From the NCBI GenBank assembly GCA_032718565.1, contig JAVGVS010000056.1, positions 2,288,870 to 2,352,869 on the forward strand: a stretch of 64,000 bases of DNA, given 5' to 3'. The notes beneath the pieces were generated by a model, which saw nothing but the letters and a program-made list of their open reading frames with translations, was not told the DNA's origin and made no database searches. The translations under genes and the position numbers were made by a program. This stretch comes from Distichodus sexfasciatus (taxonomy: Eukaryota; Chordata; Actinopteri; Characiformes; Distichodontidae). Below, piece by piece: positions 52,767-63,396 of the stretch. The first letter of the stretch is position 1. Every line of letters starts with the position of its first letter.

Positions 52767-53854
52767 TTACATGCACATATATAATTTTGTGACTTCTAAT
52801 ATTTTTGTCTTTGCTTTTATTCCTTTGACTATATTTGTCTCTCTCTCTACTTTTTCATGATATACATCTGACTAATTTCCTTCCATCAGCGCTTAATGAC
52901 CACTTTGCAAACTTGCAAAAAGAAGAGAAATCAATTTTTTTTTTTAATGTTTCACTTTTTTCATTTTTGTCTTGCAGAAACATTTATTTTAAATCAACAC
53001 ACTGAACCTGGTGAAATGGCCCACATGTCACGCCTAGAAACAGGGCCTCAAACCCCCACCACTCGCTCCGCAGTGGCCCACAAAGCAGGACGACTCGCAA
53101 ACGCTGATTTATACTGATCCTCCAACCGACTTTATTGGGTTTTAAACGTGAAAATCTTCCATCCAGGAGCGTTAAAGTGCAGGAGGGGAGAAATCAGGCC
53201 AGGCAAGAAGCGACCGCCGCAGACCGGCTCTTAAAAACACATTCATTGCCCACATAAATCTGATGCTACTGAAGTCAAACTGCCCCACGTGTCCTCGCAG
53301 TAAATGCGAAGCCAGAGAGTGCCATGACAGAGCTGGGGCACGGAGGAGCTTTTCCAGGTCATTAAATAGCCTTCATCACTAGCGTCGCTTTCCTCATGGC
53401 CGTGTGTGGGGATGCTGACTCGCGTTTGAATACCCTTGAACACTTCAACTCCATTAAACACAGCAGGAAGATCAATACCACCACTCACAAGCCGCCCAGG
53501 ACCGACTCGGCAGGTTCCACAAATTCCACCTGGTTCACGCCAGTCAGAGACACACTCATCAAAAACGTCAAGTGAATGCCTATGTTTTAACGAGCAACAA
53601 TTACTAAATAACTCGTGATATTTTATTTTCATTATCATTTACTGATTTATCATTTCATTGATGTGTGAGCATCATCAGTCTATTCTAGATTCTTCTTTTC
53701 AGTTCTCTTAGAGTCTGGGTCCAGGATGTTCCATTTTAATGAACAGCAGTAACAAAATACTTGAAAGTTAAATGATATATTCTTCAAGAAAGAAATGACT
53801 TCAGTAGAAGGCTGTGCTAACTACCAGAATACAGTAAAAGTCTTCATGTAGCTA
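52766..53854. other. single-copy DNA, conserved-element candidate 53140-53560
   Basis: 53140-53560 is high-complexity and repeat-free, with GACTTTATTGGGTTTTAAAC, GGTCATTAAATAGCC and CTCCATTAAACACAGC. The 131-codon minus frame across it has no recognisable domain. Confidence 0.3.
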
Positions 53855-53858
53855 ATAT

Positions 53859-54138
53859 GTGACCCTCCACGGCAAACCAGTCGCTTGTTGCAAATTTTCA
53901 AAATTGAGTTCTTTTGTTTTCATGTCTATATCGAATGAATCGGACGACATATGACTGAGATATCAACATTCAAAGGAGTCGGGTTTCTCCTGTCACGCCA
54001 AGTGAAAAACGGAGAAATCTGCCTTTGAAGTGGACTATCAACGTAGCACTCACAGACGGTAGCCTACGTTGCATTCACAGCCAGACGGATAGCCTACCTG
54101 TGTTAGGTTAACTGAACGGTTTTGCCGTGGAGGGTCAC
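53859..54138 (+). mobile_element. TIR-A element copy 5, internally deleted (280 bp)
   Basis: Both ends are intact (GTGACCCTCCACGGC..; ..GTTTTGCCGTGGAGGGTCAC), with ATAT duplication at 53855-53858 and 54139-54142. The right two-thirds of the interior and part of the left are gone: after GGTTAACTGAAC it jumps straight into the right terminal repeat. Confidence 0.94.
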
Positions 54139-54142
54139 ATAT

Positions 54143-55881
54143 TAAAGCTATACGTGACTGAAAGAAGGTTAAATTCATTCATTTGTGACATGCAGTCCCG
54201 TTTCACTACTGAAAAAAAAATTAAATAATTATTCCTTTTCACATTTTTCAAACATTTCCAGATGATTTGGGCATCTTTATGAATAATGAATTTAATGATA
54301 TCTCAAAAATAATACAAAAAACACTCACACACTCAAACTGCTTAGTCTGCTTAGTGGTCCCTGGGACAGAAACAGTTGAAAACCCCTGGATTACAGTATA
54401 TCATGATGACATTACGTGGTGATTTTCTGGCTACGGCATAAAAATTCTAGTTGAAGGGAACTTCACGGTAGTGACTATGGCTGCGCGTTCTGTGATCCAT
54501 GCCCGACCTGCGTGCAATGTGAAGTAATGTAGAAAAATTGATGGGCTGCATCGTATCGAATCATCGACCTGATAATCATAATCAAATCGAATCGTGAGAC
54601 CAGTGAAGGTTCACAGCTCTACCGAATACTCCCCACAGTTGGAACCAGATACTGTATCTAAGACTAGCTAATCTCCAGACCGCGAGACAGACCTTTTTTA
54701 GCTAAAGTAGGTAAGGTTTCTCCAAAAAGTCACTAGATTTGTTGCAAAGCGCTTTCAAAAAAGTGGCCAAAGGAGAAATGTCAGTAAATCTCGCGACAAA
54801 GTCACAAAGTTGGCAACAGCGCTCTCAGCAACATGCGCGACGGGGCGAAGCCGATTCCCACAGAGCGAAACCTGGAGCGCTTGCATATGGGATATCCGTG
54901 ATTTATACCACATCCACCAGTGAGAGCATACGCACTCACACACCTCTATAGCATATCCCCAAACGATAAAACACACAACACTCTGCGGACAGGGAGCGGG
55001 TTTCGGAGAGAAACGCTAAAAAACATCTCCGACAACAAGGGCAGGATCCAACTGAGGATTCCGACACATGGTGTTCATTAAGCATGTGGACTCAATTTTG
55101 GGGCGGCATCAACATTATATATCGGCCCGGCCTAAAATTCATTCTCCTTTCGTGACAAGGCGCAGTATCAGTGTTGCTAAGAAGTAAAGCTCCGAGCCCA
55201 TGCGTCTTACAACACTTAAACGTTTCGACCAAGAAAACCATTATTCAAAGGGTCTTAACCTCAACAAGAGAGAAAAAAAATATCTATATTTCCGCCGCCC
55301 TTTTTGCTCTCTCCGCTAAGCCTCTAATTACGTCTGGAGAGTTTGTGCCGAAGTTTCTGCTGTTTCTTTTCCGCCAGGGAAGTCTTGTTAGCTGGAGCGA
55401 GCACCGTTTCAGACGGAAGGGGGGAGAACGAGGGCTGGGGAAAACGGGAAGTACTGGTGCGACGGATTCCTGTCAAAATATAATGAGACAGTAGCAGTCG
55501 TCTCCTCTCACCACCCACGGCGGGTCAAGCGAGGGTCAGCGCCCCCGTCTTCACCTTTAACTGCCAAAAAAACTCAACATTGGGGTCGGCAAACTCATCC
55601 TGAAATGTGCTGCGTTCTCGGGTGGGGTGCGTCGGGTCGGGGGAGGTGGGGTGCGTCGGGTCGGAGGAGGTGGGGTGTGTCAGGTCGCGCCCGTCTTTCC
55701 GCTCGTCCACTGGGTTTAAAGGTGAGGAAGTTCTTGCTGATTTTTTATTTGGTGGAAGAAAAGCACTTTTCCGCCGTTATTATCGTAGTTCAGGTTCTTT
55801 TCTGGGAATAAATCAGTTTAATCAGAGGAAGAAAGTTACTTCCGTTATGAAGAGGAAGATGCCGGAATGCTGCTGCTGAGA
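54143..55881. other. single-copy DNA
   Basis: 1.7 kb without recognised repeats apart from a GTCGGGTCGGGGGAGGTGGG short tandem at 55619-55690. Frames of 60-107 codons lack domains. Confidence 0.4.
55619..55690. repeat. short GC-rich tandem, about three units
   Basis: GGTGGGGTGCGTCGGGTCGG-type unit of about 25-26 bp repeated near 55620, 55646 and 55670. Confidence 0.75.
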
Positions 55882-56320
55882 TTACTTAGGGTTTTTGTGT
55901 GTGTGTGTGTGTGTGTGTCTGTGTATTTCTGAGCTAGAATTATTCTGGGGACTAGTTTCAAATTCTACACCTGCAGATTGGAGACGGACCTGCCTTTAAG
56001 GCCCAAAATGGCACACAGATTTTGCTAGTGTGTGTGTGTTTGTGCTTGCTACTTAGTGAGAACCAAAATGAGTTTTTAACCAGCAGAGTGAGGACATGTT
56101 TGGGAAGTGAGGACTTTTTTAGTGGTCCTCACTTCTTTAAACTGCTTTTACAAAAAAATACAAGTTTATTTGCAAAACTAAAAGTGTAGAAAGATTAGCT
56201 TTTGGTCACTGAGGTTATGGTTAGGATTATGTTTAGGGTTAGGTGTAGTATTATTTAGATACAGTAATATAGAAGTCAATGGAGGTCCTCACTACTATAT
56301 AAATACAAGGATGTGTGTGT
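55882..56320 (+). repeat. GGGGACC/TTAGG-core repeat with (GT)n
   Basis: (GT)n at 55892-55918, GTGAGGACATGTTTGGGAAG, AAAACTAAAAGTGTAGAAAG, core GGTTAGGATTATGTTTAGGG, GAAGTCAATGGAGGTCCTCA, then GT-rich. Order matches the 15.16-kb copy. Confidence 0.6.
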
Positions 56321-56329
56321 GTTTATTTT

Positions 56330-57077
56330 AAGGCTTATTTAAAAGTTAAATTTAGTTACAGATTTTCATTTGATCATGCCATGTTTAGGGTTAGGCCTAG
56401 ACTTATGATTTAGTTTAGGATTAGAATACAGTTAGGTTTAGGGTTAGGGTTTGTATTATTAAAAAAAGCAGCTCGGTTTCAGATTGAAAAACAGTCAGGA
56501 TTAGGTTTATTAGATATTGGTTAGTTTTAGTATAAGGAGGATTAATCTCAACAGATTATAGCTAGTTTCATATAAGATTGGATTAGAATATTGATAGGAC
56601 TGGGTTTAGTATTAGACTGTAGCAAGTTCTAAGAGTAAGACTTGAATATACTTATCACTAGTTTTAGAATTAGATTTTTCGATTAGAATATTTAGGTTTG
56701 TGTTGGTTTTAGATTATGGTTAGGTTTGAGATTAGTATATAGTAAGGTTTAAGGCTTATTATAAATTACAATTACGTTTCAGGAGTTGTTGTAAATGATG
56801 GTTTGTTTTATGAATAGATTAGAGCATAGTCAGGTAGGTAAATCAAGTAAAGATCATGGTTAGGTTTAAGATTAGGATTAGTTTATGGTTAGGTTTAGGA
56901 TTAGAACATTCATAGGATTTAGGGTTAGTGTTAGAATATGGTCAGGTTTAGGATTATCATTTAAATCTTGATAAATGAGATGCAGTATCAGATTTTTCTA
57001 TCAGGTTTTAGGATAAGGATTAGGTTTATGGCTAGCATTAGATTATGTTAAGGATTAGAATTAGAATATACAAGGTC
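56330..57077. repeat. degenerate TTAGG-type array
   Basis: TTAGGTTTAGGATTAG-like motifs recur throughout, with perfect TTAGGGTTAGG only at a few sites (e.g. near 56435). It starts at the edge of a repeat that carries the same core. G and T are in strong excess on the plus strand. Confidence 0.75.
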
Positions 57078-57080
57078 TAA

Positions 57081-57415
57081 GGCTGGGCAAACACTGTGAG
57101 ATGTTTTTCAATCGTGTTGTACCTCCAGCTTAAACTGTACGACTAAATCGTATGCGTTGAAAAGCGAAAGCTCCCGATTGATGTGCGCACGCTATACGGG
57201 TCGATGCTCAGGCCACCAGAATTTCAGGTTTGGCTTTCATCCGATAGCAATACGATTAGCGATCGGGAGCTGGTCGTGAGGGGTTAATCTGGGCTTGTTA
57301 CCCCATGTATACTACACGATGCAGGACGCACGATTAAGCTGAAACTCGAGCCGATCCAAAAAATATTTGCACGAGTGAAAAAATCGGCTGAAAATCGCAC
57401 AGCGTAAGCCCAGTT
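57081..57415. mobile_element. Harbinger-like MITE, 335 bp
   Basis: Terminal inverted repeats GGCTGGGCAAACACTGTG (left) and, reverse complement of the right, AACTGGGCTTACGCTGTG. TAA on both sides (57078-57080, 57416-57418), the TWA duplication of PIF/Harbinger elements. No open frame of note. Confidence 0.78.
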
Positions 57416-57418
57416 TAA

Positions 57419-57643
57419 GGCCATGTCCACACGTACACGGGTATTCCTGAAAAACGGAGGTTTTTCTATGCTTTTTGGCCTTTTGTCCACATGTAAATAG
57501 CGTTCTGAAAACTCTGTTTCTGCGTTTAGGTGTGGACAATTATTTTTGAAAACGTGCTTGTGTGGACACAATTAAAAAAACAAAACAAACTACAACGGAA
57601 AATCTCCGTTTTCAGAAATACCCGTGAACGTGTAGACATGGCC
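57419..57643. mobile_element. second MITE, 225 bp (GGCCATGTCCACACG ends)
   Basis: Left GGCCATGTCCACACGTACAC and right (reverse complement) GGCCATGTCTACACGTTCAC. The terminal repeats extend about 40 bp with CGGGTATT and AAAACGGAG. Flanked by TAA (shared with the preceding MITE) and TGA. From memory this end sequence is common in fish MITEs. Assignment to Harbinger rests on the TAA/TGA flank only. Confidence 0.8.
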
Positions 57644-58135
57644 TGAGACTGCAGGTTGGAAGACTGATTAGTTCTGTCTTATAATGAATCTCACCTGTGT
57701 CTTATCAGGGCAGGACTGATTAAACCGAGCTGCTGTGACAGTTTTGTTTAAGTTAGATTAAGGGCAAAGGTTAGGTACAGGACAAGCCCATCGAGCACTA
57801 AAACACTATAAAGGCTTTGTTTAACCCACAGTCGTTAATTATCAGCACTGCGTGACTTTTTGTTGTATATTTCATCGAGTCAAATCCCTGGCCTAAGTTT
57901 TGTTCTTATTGTTTAAAGCCAGAAGCTAGAATTTTAGGTAATGTCTTTGAATTTGCTAAAAAATCAATTACCAGTTTTTGTGGTTAACTGACCTTGCTGA
58001 GTATTCTCATCAAATTTGAGCGAGACTCATTTAAACATTTTTAACAACATAATTAAACCAAGAATTAAATAAAGAACATTTCCACTGTGTATTTTGTTGA
58101 TGTAATTGCTGTAACACATCTAAATCTAAATCTGT
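57644..58135. other. single-copy DNA
   Basis: No feature recognised. Confidence 0.4.
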
Positions 58136-58320
58136 TTGACGCCAAGTTATTTACTGCTCTTTGGCTCTCCGTTACTGCTTCCATCTCTCCGTAAAGCAGC
58201 CAGTAAACGAGTGAACGTCATCAGAACTCATTTAAAGTATGCAAATCACTGCTCCCTCTTCAGTCTTCACTAAAACGACACAATAAACTGCTCGGCTCGA
58301 GCTGCTGTAAGCGCGTCTCA
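58136..58320 (+). repeat. local duplication, left copy, with octamer
   Basis: Shares AAGTTATTTACTGCTCTTTR, CAGAACTCATTTAAAGTATG, CACAATAAACTGCTCGGCTC and GCTGCTGTAAGCGCGTCT with 58905-59065. Contains ATGCAAAT (58239-58246), the octamer bound by POU/Oct factors. Confidence 0.85.
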
Positions 58321-58322
58321 CA

Positions 58323-58770
58323 CATGGCAAATCTAACCATGATGGTTTAGATTATGGTTAGGTTTAAAATTGACTTAAGGTTATGTTTAGGTTTAAAATG
58401 GGGTTTAGACTATGGTTAGGTTTAAAATGGGGTTTAGATTATGGTTAGGTTTAAAATTGAATTAACATTATGTTTAGGTTTAAAATGGGCTTTAGATTAT
58501 GCTTAGGTTTAAAATGGGGTTTAGATTATGGTTAGGTTTAAAATGGGGTTTAGATTATGGTTAGGTTTAAAATTGATTTAGGATTATGTTTAGGTTTACC
58601 ATGGGGTTTAGATTATGGTTAGTGTTAAAATTAGGTTTAGATTATGTTTAGGTTTAAAATTAGAATTAGATTATGTTTAATTTTAAAATGGGGTTTAGAT
58701 TATGTTTAGTGTTAAAATTAAGGTTAGATTAGGTTTAGATTATGGTTAGGTTTAGGATTGGTAGAATTAG
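58323..58770. repeat. 29-bp TTAGG-related tandem array
   Basis: Unit TTAGGTTTAAAATGGGGTTT plus AGATTATGG (29 bp), about 15 units with variants (TTAGGTTTAAAATTG, TTAGTGTTAAAATTAGG). It lies between the two copies of the octamer-bearing block. Confidence 0.92.
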
Positions 58771-58904
58771 AGAATTATAGAATTAGAGAAATTAATCTCT
58801 AATTAGAGATTAGAGAATATTTTTATTGTTAGTTTTATATTGAGATTAAAGTTAAGTGTTAATAGTGTTAGGTTTAAACAGGTTTAGATTAAAACTGGAT
58901 TAAG

Positions 58905-59065
58905 TTATTTACTGCTCTTTAGCTCCTGTTTACTGCCTGTGTCTCTCCTTAAACACCTTCAGAACTCATTTAAAGTATGCAAATCTCTGCTCCCACTTCA
59001 GTCTTCTCTAAAAAGACACAATAAACTGCTCGGCTCAGGCTGCTGTAAGCGCGTCTGACAGCCGG
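58905..59065 (+). repeat. local duplication, right copy, with octamer
   Basis: Second copy of the 58.14-58.32 kb block, with a gap of about 15 bp relative to the left copy. ATGCAAAT at 58977-58984 is kept with its flanks. Confidence 0.85.
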
Positions 59066-60020
59066 CCGCTTTTTTCCCCCCGGACCCCCGAAAGTCGTCC
59101 CATTTAACGTTTCCCCGGCACTCGGGCGTAATGGTGTTCACGGCAGCTGCCTCTTAATCCACGCGACGTCGGCCCCCGACCCGGCCCTCAGGTACTTCCA
59201 CAGATGGGGGACGGTACGTGACCGAGACGTTGTTTCCAAGTCAATTACTGAAGCCGTGTCCCCGGTGAGACGCCAAGTCGCGTTTATGCCAAAATGTTCC
59301 CCCCTCTTCTCTCCCGAAAGCAATTACGCTCGACGACTGGAGAGCGGATTCACACTGAGGAACCGAAGAACCTAAAAATGGACCTAAAAAGGTAGAAATG
59401 CTTTGTTGCTTCAGTTGTACCCTATCACGACACGAACATTAGTACACTTCTGTACTTTCGTGTCTGTACCTGTAAAAGAACATCTCTGCAGCTCTGGTGA
59501 CAAAATGTACCTTTACAGTCCTGATACACAAACATACCCACTGCAAAGATACAGCATTAATCACACACTGATTACGACAGAAGAAATGTTTTGCCACTCC
59601 AGCTGTACTCTGCTCAACGTCAATCCTCATCTCAGTTATTTATAAGTATACAGAGAGATGAGACACAGCACTGTATGCTGGTACGTTTATGTCAGTGTCC
59701 TGACTGTACGTCTCAAAGAACATTTTTGAAAACCAAGTGACTAAAAATATATGAAATATGGACTCACTGGAAAGGAACAGAGTTACTCTCAAAGAGAATA
59801 TGAATTCTGGAGCAGAACTCATCAAAATAATTCCCATTACATCCAGTTACATTGACTGATAACTAAACTGACATTGGTTTTATAACCACCGATTTGCTGC
59901 AGTGCGTGTACCTCAAGTGTGTTAAAAGTACTATTGGCAGCCAGCTATGATTTTATTAAAATAATAATCACATTAATAATCTTTATTCATGAAAGCCCGA
60001 CATGCTTTGTCTTAGGAATA
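59066..60020. other. single-copy DNA, candidate conserved block 59066-59360
   Basis: 59066-59360 is GC-rich and high complexity (GCACTCGGGCGTAATGG, GTCAATTACTGAAGCC). The rest is AT-rich and unassigned. Confidence 0.3.
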
Positions 60021-60024
60021 AAAT

Positions 60025-60602
60025 GTGACTCTGCACGGCAAAACCAGTCGCTTGTCACAAAATTTTCATGAAAAGGGCATAAACATTATCAACATTCAAA
60101 GGAGTCGGGTTTCTCCTGTCACGCCAAGTGAGAAATGGAGAAATCTGCTTTTGAAGTTGACTATTGACGTAGCACTCACAGACGCTTGGTGCGGTCGCGG
60201 CTACGTTTGTATTTACGGTAGCCTACGCTGCATTCACAGCAACACGGATAGCCTACCTGCGTTAGGTTAACTGAACTCAGGAGACAAAGATGGATTCCAG
60301 AGAAATATCTTCACGCTAGTCAACCAGTGGATTTACCGTAAACATTGAAGTAGAGCGGTCAAAACAGAAACTTTTAACATTCTGCTGGAATTGAATTCCT
60401 CACCTCAAGAAAGTCACGTTTTTAGGATGGAAAGGGTAAGTTTTTCAGCGAAATTTATTTTGAAACAGTACAGTATAGACCTTCCACTGTTTCAAAACAC
60501 TAAAAACAAAAAATCCAAAATATTACCCCACGCAACATAAACGGTCGTTTTTCTCGGAAACCTCCGTTGCAACAAGTGACTGGTTTTGCTGTGCAGAGTC
60601 AC
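60025..60602 (+). mobile_element. TIR-A element copy 6 (578 bp)
   Basis: Ends GTGACTCTGCACGGCAAAAC and GGTTTTGCTGTGCAGAGTCA, C. Duplication AAAT at 60021-60024 and 60603-60606. Short deletion after the left terminal repeat. The terminal repeats share a CTGCAC variant on both sides, unlike the CTCCAC of the other copies. Confidence 0.94.
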
Positions 60603-60606
60603 AAAT

Positions 60607-61328
60607 CAGGACAAAGAGACAAGCGAGAAAACAATTTTAGGATAAAGAAGTTACTAGAAGTTCACACTTTGCTCCTTAAGGACGGTCTCTGATCCGTACA
60701 GTGAGCTTTCCTGACAAATGTACCTTTCAGTCGTGAAAAGACAAGGCCATGTGAACACCTGTGACAAGGCAGTGTTAAGATTCCCAGCTTCCATTAGCGT
60801 TTACACCCAACGACAATGAACCGTCCCTCTTTCCTCCCTTCCTTCCTTCCAGCCCCCATTTGGTTTGGCAGGACGGAGAAGAATCGTCCCTTTTTTGGAT
60901 GGCTATTCAGCGATTGAGCGACGGTTAGGAGAGTGAAGCGCTCTCAGATTACTCACCAGATAAAAGGTCACGGACCCACTCAGTAGCTGTCAAAATGCGT
61001 TTGTTCGCCGCCTTTTCTCCTCACTTCATTACCTCCGACGAAACCTCGGCCCGTTTGCTCTCCGTCAGCTAGATCGACGACCATTTGTTTTCTTTTCATT
61101 CCTACAATCTTTTTCCCCGATAAGTGCCGTTGGGTCTTATTCAGCAGCCGTTGCTAAAATTTGTTTTTAGGTACAAACTGAATCTACCAACGGTTAAGAG
61201 CAAATGCAAACCTCATTGCATATGTGTTTGTGCTTATAGGGTTTTCTGTATCTCTACAGTAGTTTTACATTATACAATTTTAACATAATTTACATTTTTT
61301 ATCATTGTTACTTATTATATTACAAGGG
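60607..61328. other. single-copy DNA
   Basis: 60660-61160 is repeat-free and high-complexity, with CTTCC units near 60833-60850. A conserved element is possible. Confidence 0.3.
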
Positions 61329-61990
61329 TCTGTGTCGACCAAACGCTGGCAGTGCCTAGTTTTAATACAAACATTATGATCTTCAGCGTTCAGAGCGATA
61401 TGCGCCTTCAGGAGAAAAAAACGCCGGTGGAGGCGTTTTATTTACCGCAGTGCTCAGAGCACTTCAAGTTGAAATCTGTTCAACTATTAAAACAGCGTTG
61501 GGCTCGTCAATGTCGCGTCTCTCTTGCTAGCCAATCGAAATCGACATACACAGTCAAGAACTCACTACAAATGGCGGCACATCTGGAGCAGCTGGAGAAG
61601 CTTATTTTGGCTTTTTTACGCAGTTTGAATAAGACAAAAGAACTACAATTATGTGATCAAACCCCTAATCGGTGCTACTCTCCCAGATGTTTACTTGCGG
61701 TTTATCTCATGCACACAATATCTACGTCTAGAAGACATGTGAGTATCTTGTTCAAACGTTGCCGCTGATGCCATTACTCTCCACTGTAAAGATAATCTTG
61801 TCGGCTAAACTACCGATCTCAAAGGAACACGTTACAGTGTTTACATGAAATAGGAACGAACGCGGAAGTGCCCGATGACACTTTTCGTAACTTAGCAACA
61901 ACAAGCACTGAGAGAAAGTGCAGAGAAAGCGCTCTGTAAGTGAAGTTTTGACCGCTCTCAGCGTAAAAACCATGTCTGGTGGACACAGGA
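61329..61990. mobile_element. TIR element remnant, Harbinger-like
   Basis: Left GTCTGTGTCGACCAAACGCT and, reverse complement of the right end near 61985, CCTGTGTCCACCAGACATGG. These match over most of the first 15 bases. TTCAGCGTTCAGAGCGATAT lies on the left and CCGCTCTCAGCG on the right. The target duplication is not clear. A 138-codon plus frame inside (61352-61768) includes MAAHLEQLEKLILAFLR, which faintly recalls the start of a MADF/Myb-type DNA-binding protein of Harbinger elements, but the rest does not support it. Confidence 0.5.
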
Positions 61991-62059
61991 TCTTAAACAT
62001 TCATTTTGGGAGCCATGCATTCCAGCCATACAACTTATTTTTACTTTTTCAGTTTGGTG

Positions 62060-62215
62060 CTTCAAAGTCAAAGTCAAAGTCAAAGTCAACTTTATTGTCA
62101 TCTCTGCTATATACTGTACAGATACATAGAGAGACGAGACGACGTGGCTCCAGGTTATTTTCAGTGCAAACAAACAAAGAACAGAGAATAAATAGGCAGT
62201 GGCACGACTAGGCAC
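62060..62215 (-). mobile_element. LINE 3' end with (TTTGAC)n tail
   Basis: The plus strand shows four tandem CAAAGT units at 62066-62089 then CAACTTTATTGTCATCTCTG and GAGACGAGACGACGTGGCTC. The clearest tandem tail of the four copies. Confidence 0.8.
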
Positions 62216-62419
62216 AGTCTTTGCAAGTAATTTTAGTCATTTCTTCTAAATGTTACATTCCACCGTTATGGAAATTATGAAGAACTAATGCTTTAAATGT
62301 ACAAGGACAAAACAACTGATTATAATAAGTACGGACGTGATGATGATTCACGTCAGGAATCCAATGTTGATGTTTCTTAAAAATGTATAAACAAATTTAA
62401 GAAGAAGCTTAGAAGAAGA
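62216..62419. other. single-copy DNA
   Basis: Nothing recognised. Confidence 0.4.
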
Positions 62420-62632
62420 AAACTGTCATTGTGAACACAGCACAGCACACAGTGTCCCACAATAAAAAGTGACCTCTGCATTTAACCCATCCATGAAGGA
62501 GCGTTGGGCAGCGGACGGGCAGCACCCGGGGAACAGTTCTTGGGGATGGTACCTTGCTCATGAGTACCTCAGTAGTACTAGTCCGAGATTTGAACTGGTC
62601 TAACATCCTAACCATTATACTACCAACCGCCA
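62420..62632 (-). mobile_element. SINE-1, near full length, head deletion
   Basis: Tail CTGTCATTGTGAACACAGCA, body TTAACCCATCCATGAAGGAG, core GCTCATGAGTACCTCAGTAG, shortened head. Confidence 0.87.
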
Positions 62633-62664
62633 ATGGAGAGACACTGGCACAGGCCCTGCAGACG

Positions 62665-62816
62665 AAAGAAAGGCAAGTGGTGAAGATCCTCGCCTCTGGA
62701 CCAAGAGGGTGTGGGTTTAAATCCTACCTCTGGCACTACCTTCACTGGGGCCCTGAGTTGCTCCCTGAAATTAGGTAGTGGATAAGAGCGTCTGCTAAAT
62801 GCCATGACATTAAATA
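62665..62816 (+). mobile_element. SINE-2 with body deletion
   Basis: Head-proximal TCGCCTCTGGACCAAGAGGG, B box GTGGGTTTAAATCC, then GTTGCTCCCTGAAATTAGG and tail TGGATAAGAGCGTCTGCTAA. Confidence 0.82.
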
Positions 62817-62869
62817 TAAATTAACATTTGATGTTTTTATTCTTTACGTTTGCCTTCTTTATACTCCAT

Positions 62870-62986
62870 TTTGGCAGCAGTGCTCCCTCTGAGCTGTCCA
62901 GCTGTGAAAGGGCTGTCCACAAGTCCAAAAGCTGTCCACATTTGGCTTGGCAGACGACAGCGGGCATCATTGTTGACACAGTGCCA
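62870..62986 (+). repeat. local duplication pair, left copy
   Basis: GGCAGCAGTGCTCCCTCTGA, GGGCTGTCCACAAGTCC, CACATTTGGCTTGGCAGACG, GGGCATCATTGTTGACACA. The matching block lies at 63397-63500. Confidence 0.75.
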
Positions 62987-63396
62987 GGGTACGAGGGGGC
63001 ATAGCTACGACTGGTGGTGGTGGATGTTACGAACGCGACCCAACCTTCTCTACCCTCATCGTTTGGGCCAAACTATACGTTCTGAAGTCTTTGTGTATCT
63101 CCTGCATGCGTGTGTTTTTCTACAAATTTTGTGTTATACATTTTAAACAACCTCAACTGTTCACATTGAGAGTCCATTTCTAAGAGGATCAACTTCTCTT
63201 TCTCATCCAGTTCGGCTCTGACCGGTCCTAAGTCCTCCTTCTGTTCACGCCTCAGTTTCCCAGCAGCTCTTAGACCTTTGCATTACGGGCAGCTTAACCT
63301 CGATCAAGCACCTTAACCCCAGCAGTAAAACGTGAAAATATACATTAGTGCTTTTTGCGGTTTTTGTATCTAAATATTTTGACCCATGAAGATCTG
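62987..63396. other. single-copy DNA
   Basis: Nothing recognised between the two duplicated blocks. Confidence 0.35.

Noticed and set aside
55605..55879. Gly/Arg-rich 68-90 codon frames
   Set aside because: Generated by a three-unit GC-rich tandem repeat; two frames overlap with equal support.
56430..56460. Interstitial telomere repeat
   Set aside because: Only two or three TTAGGG-like words in a row, and the same core exists in a nearby dispersed repeat.
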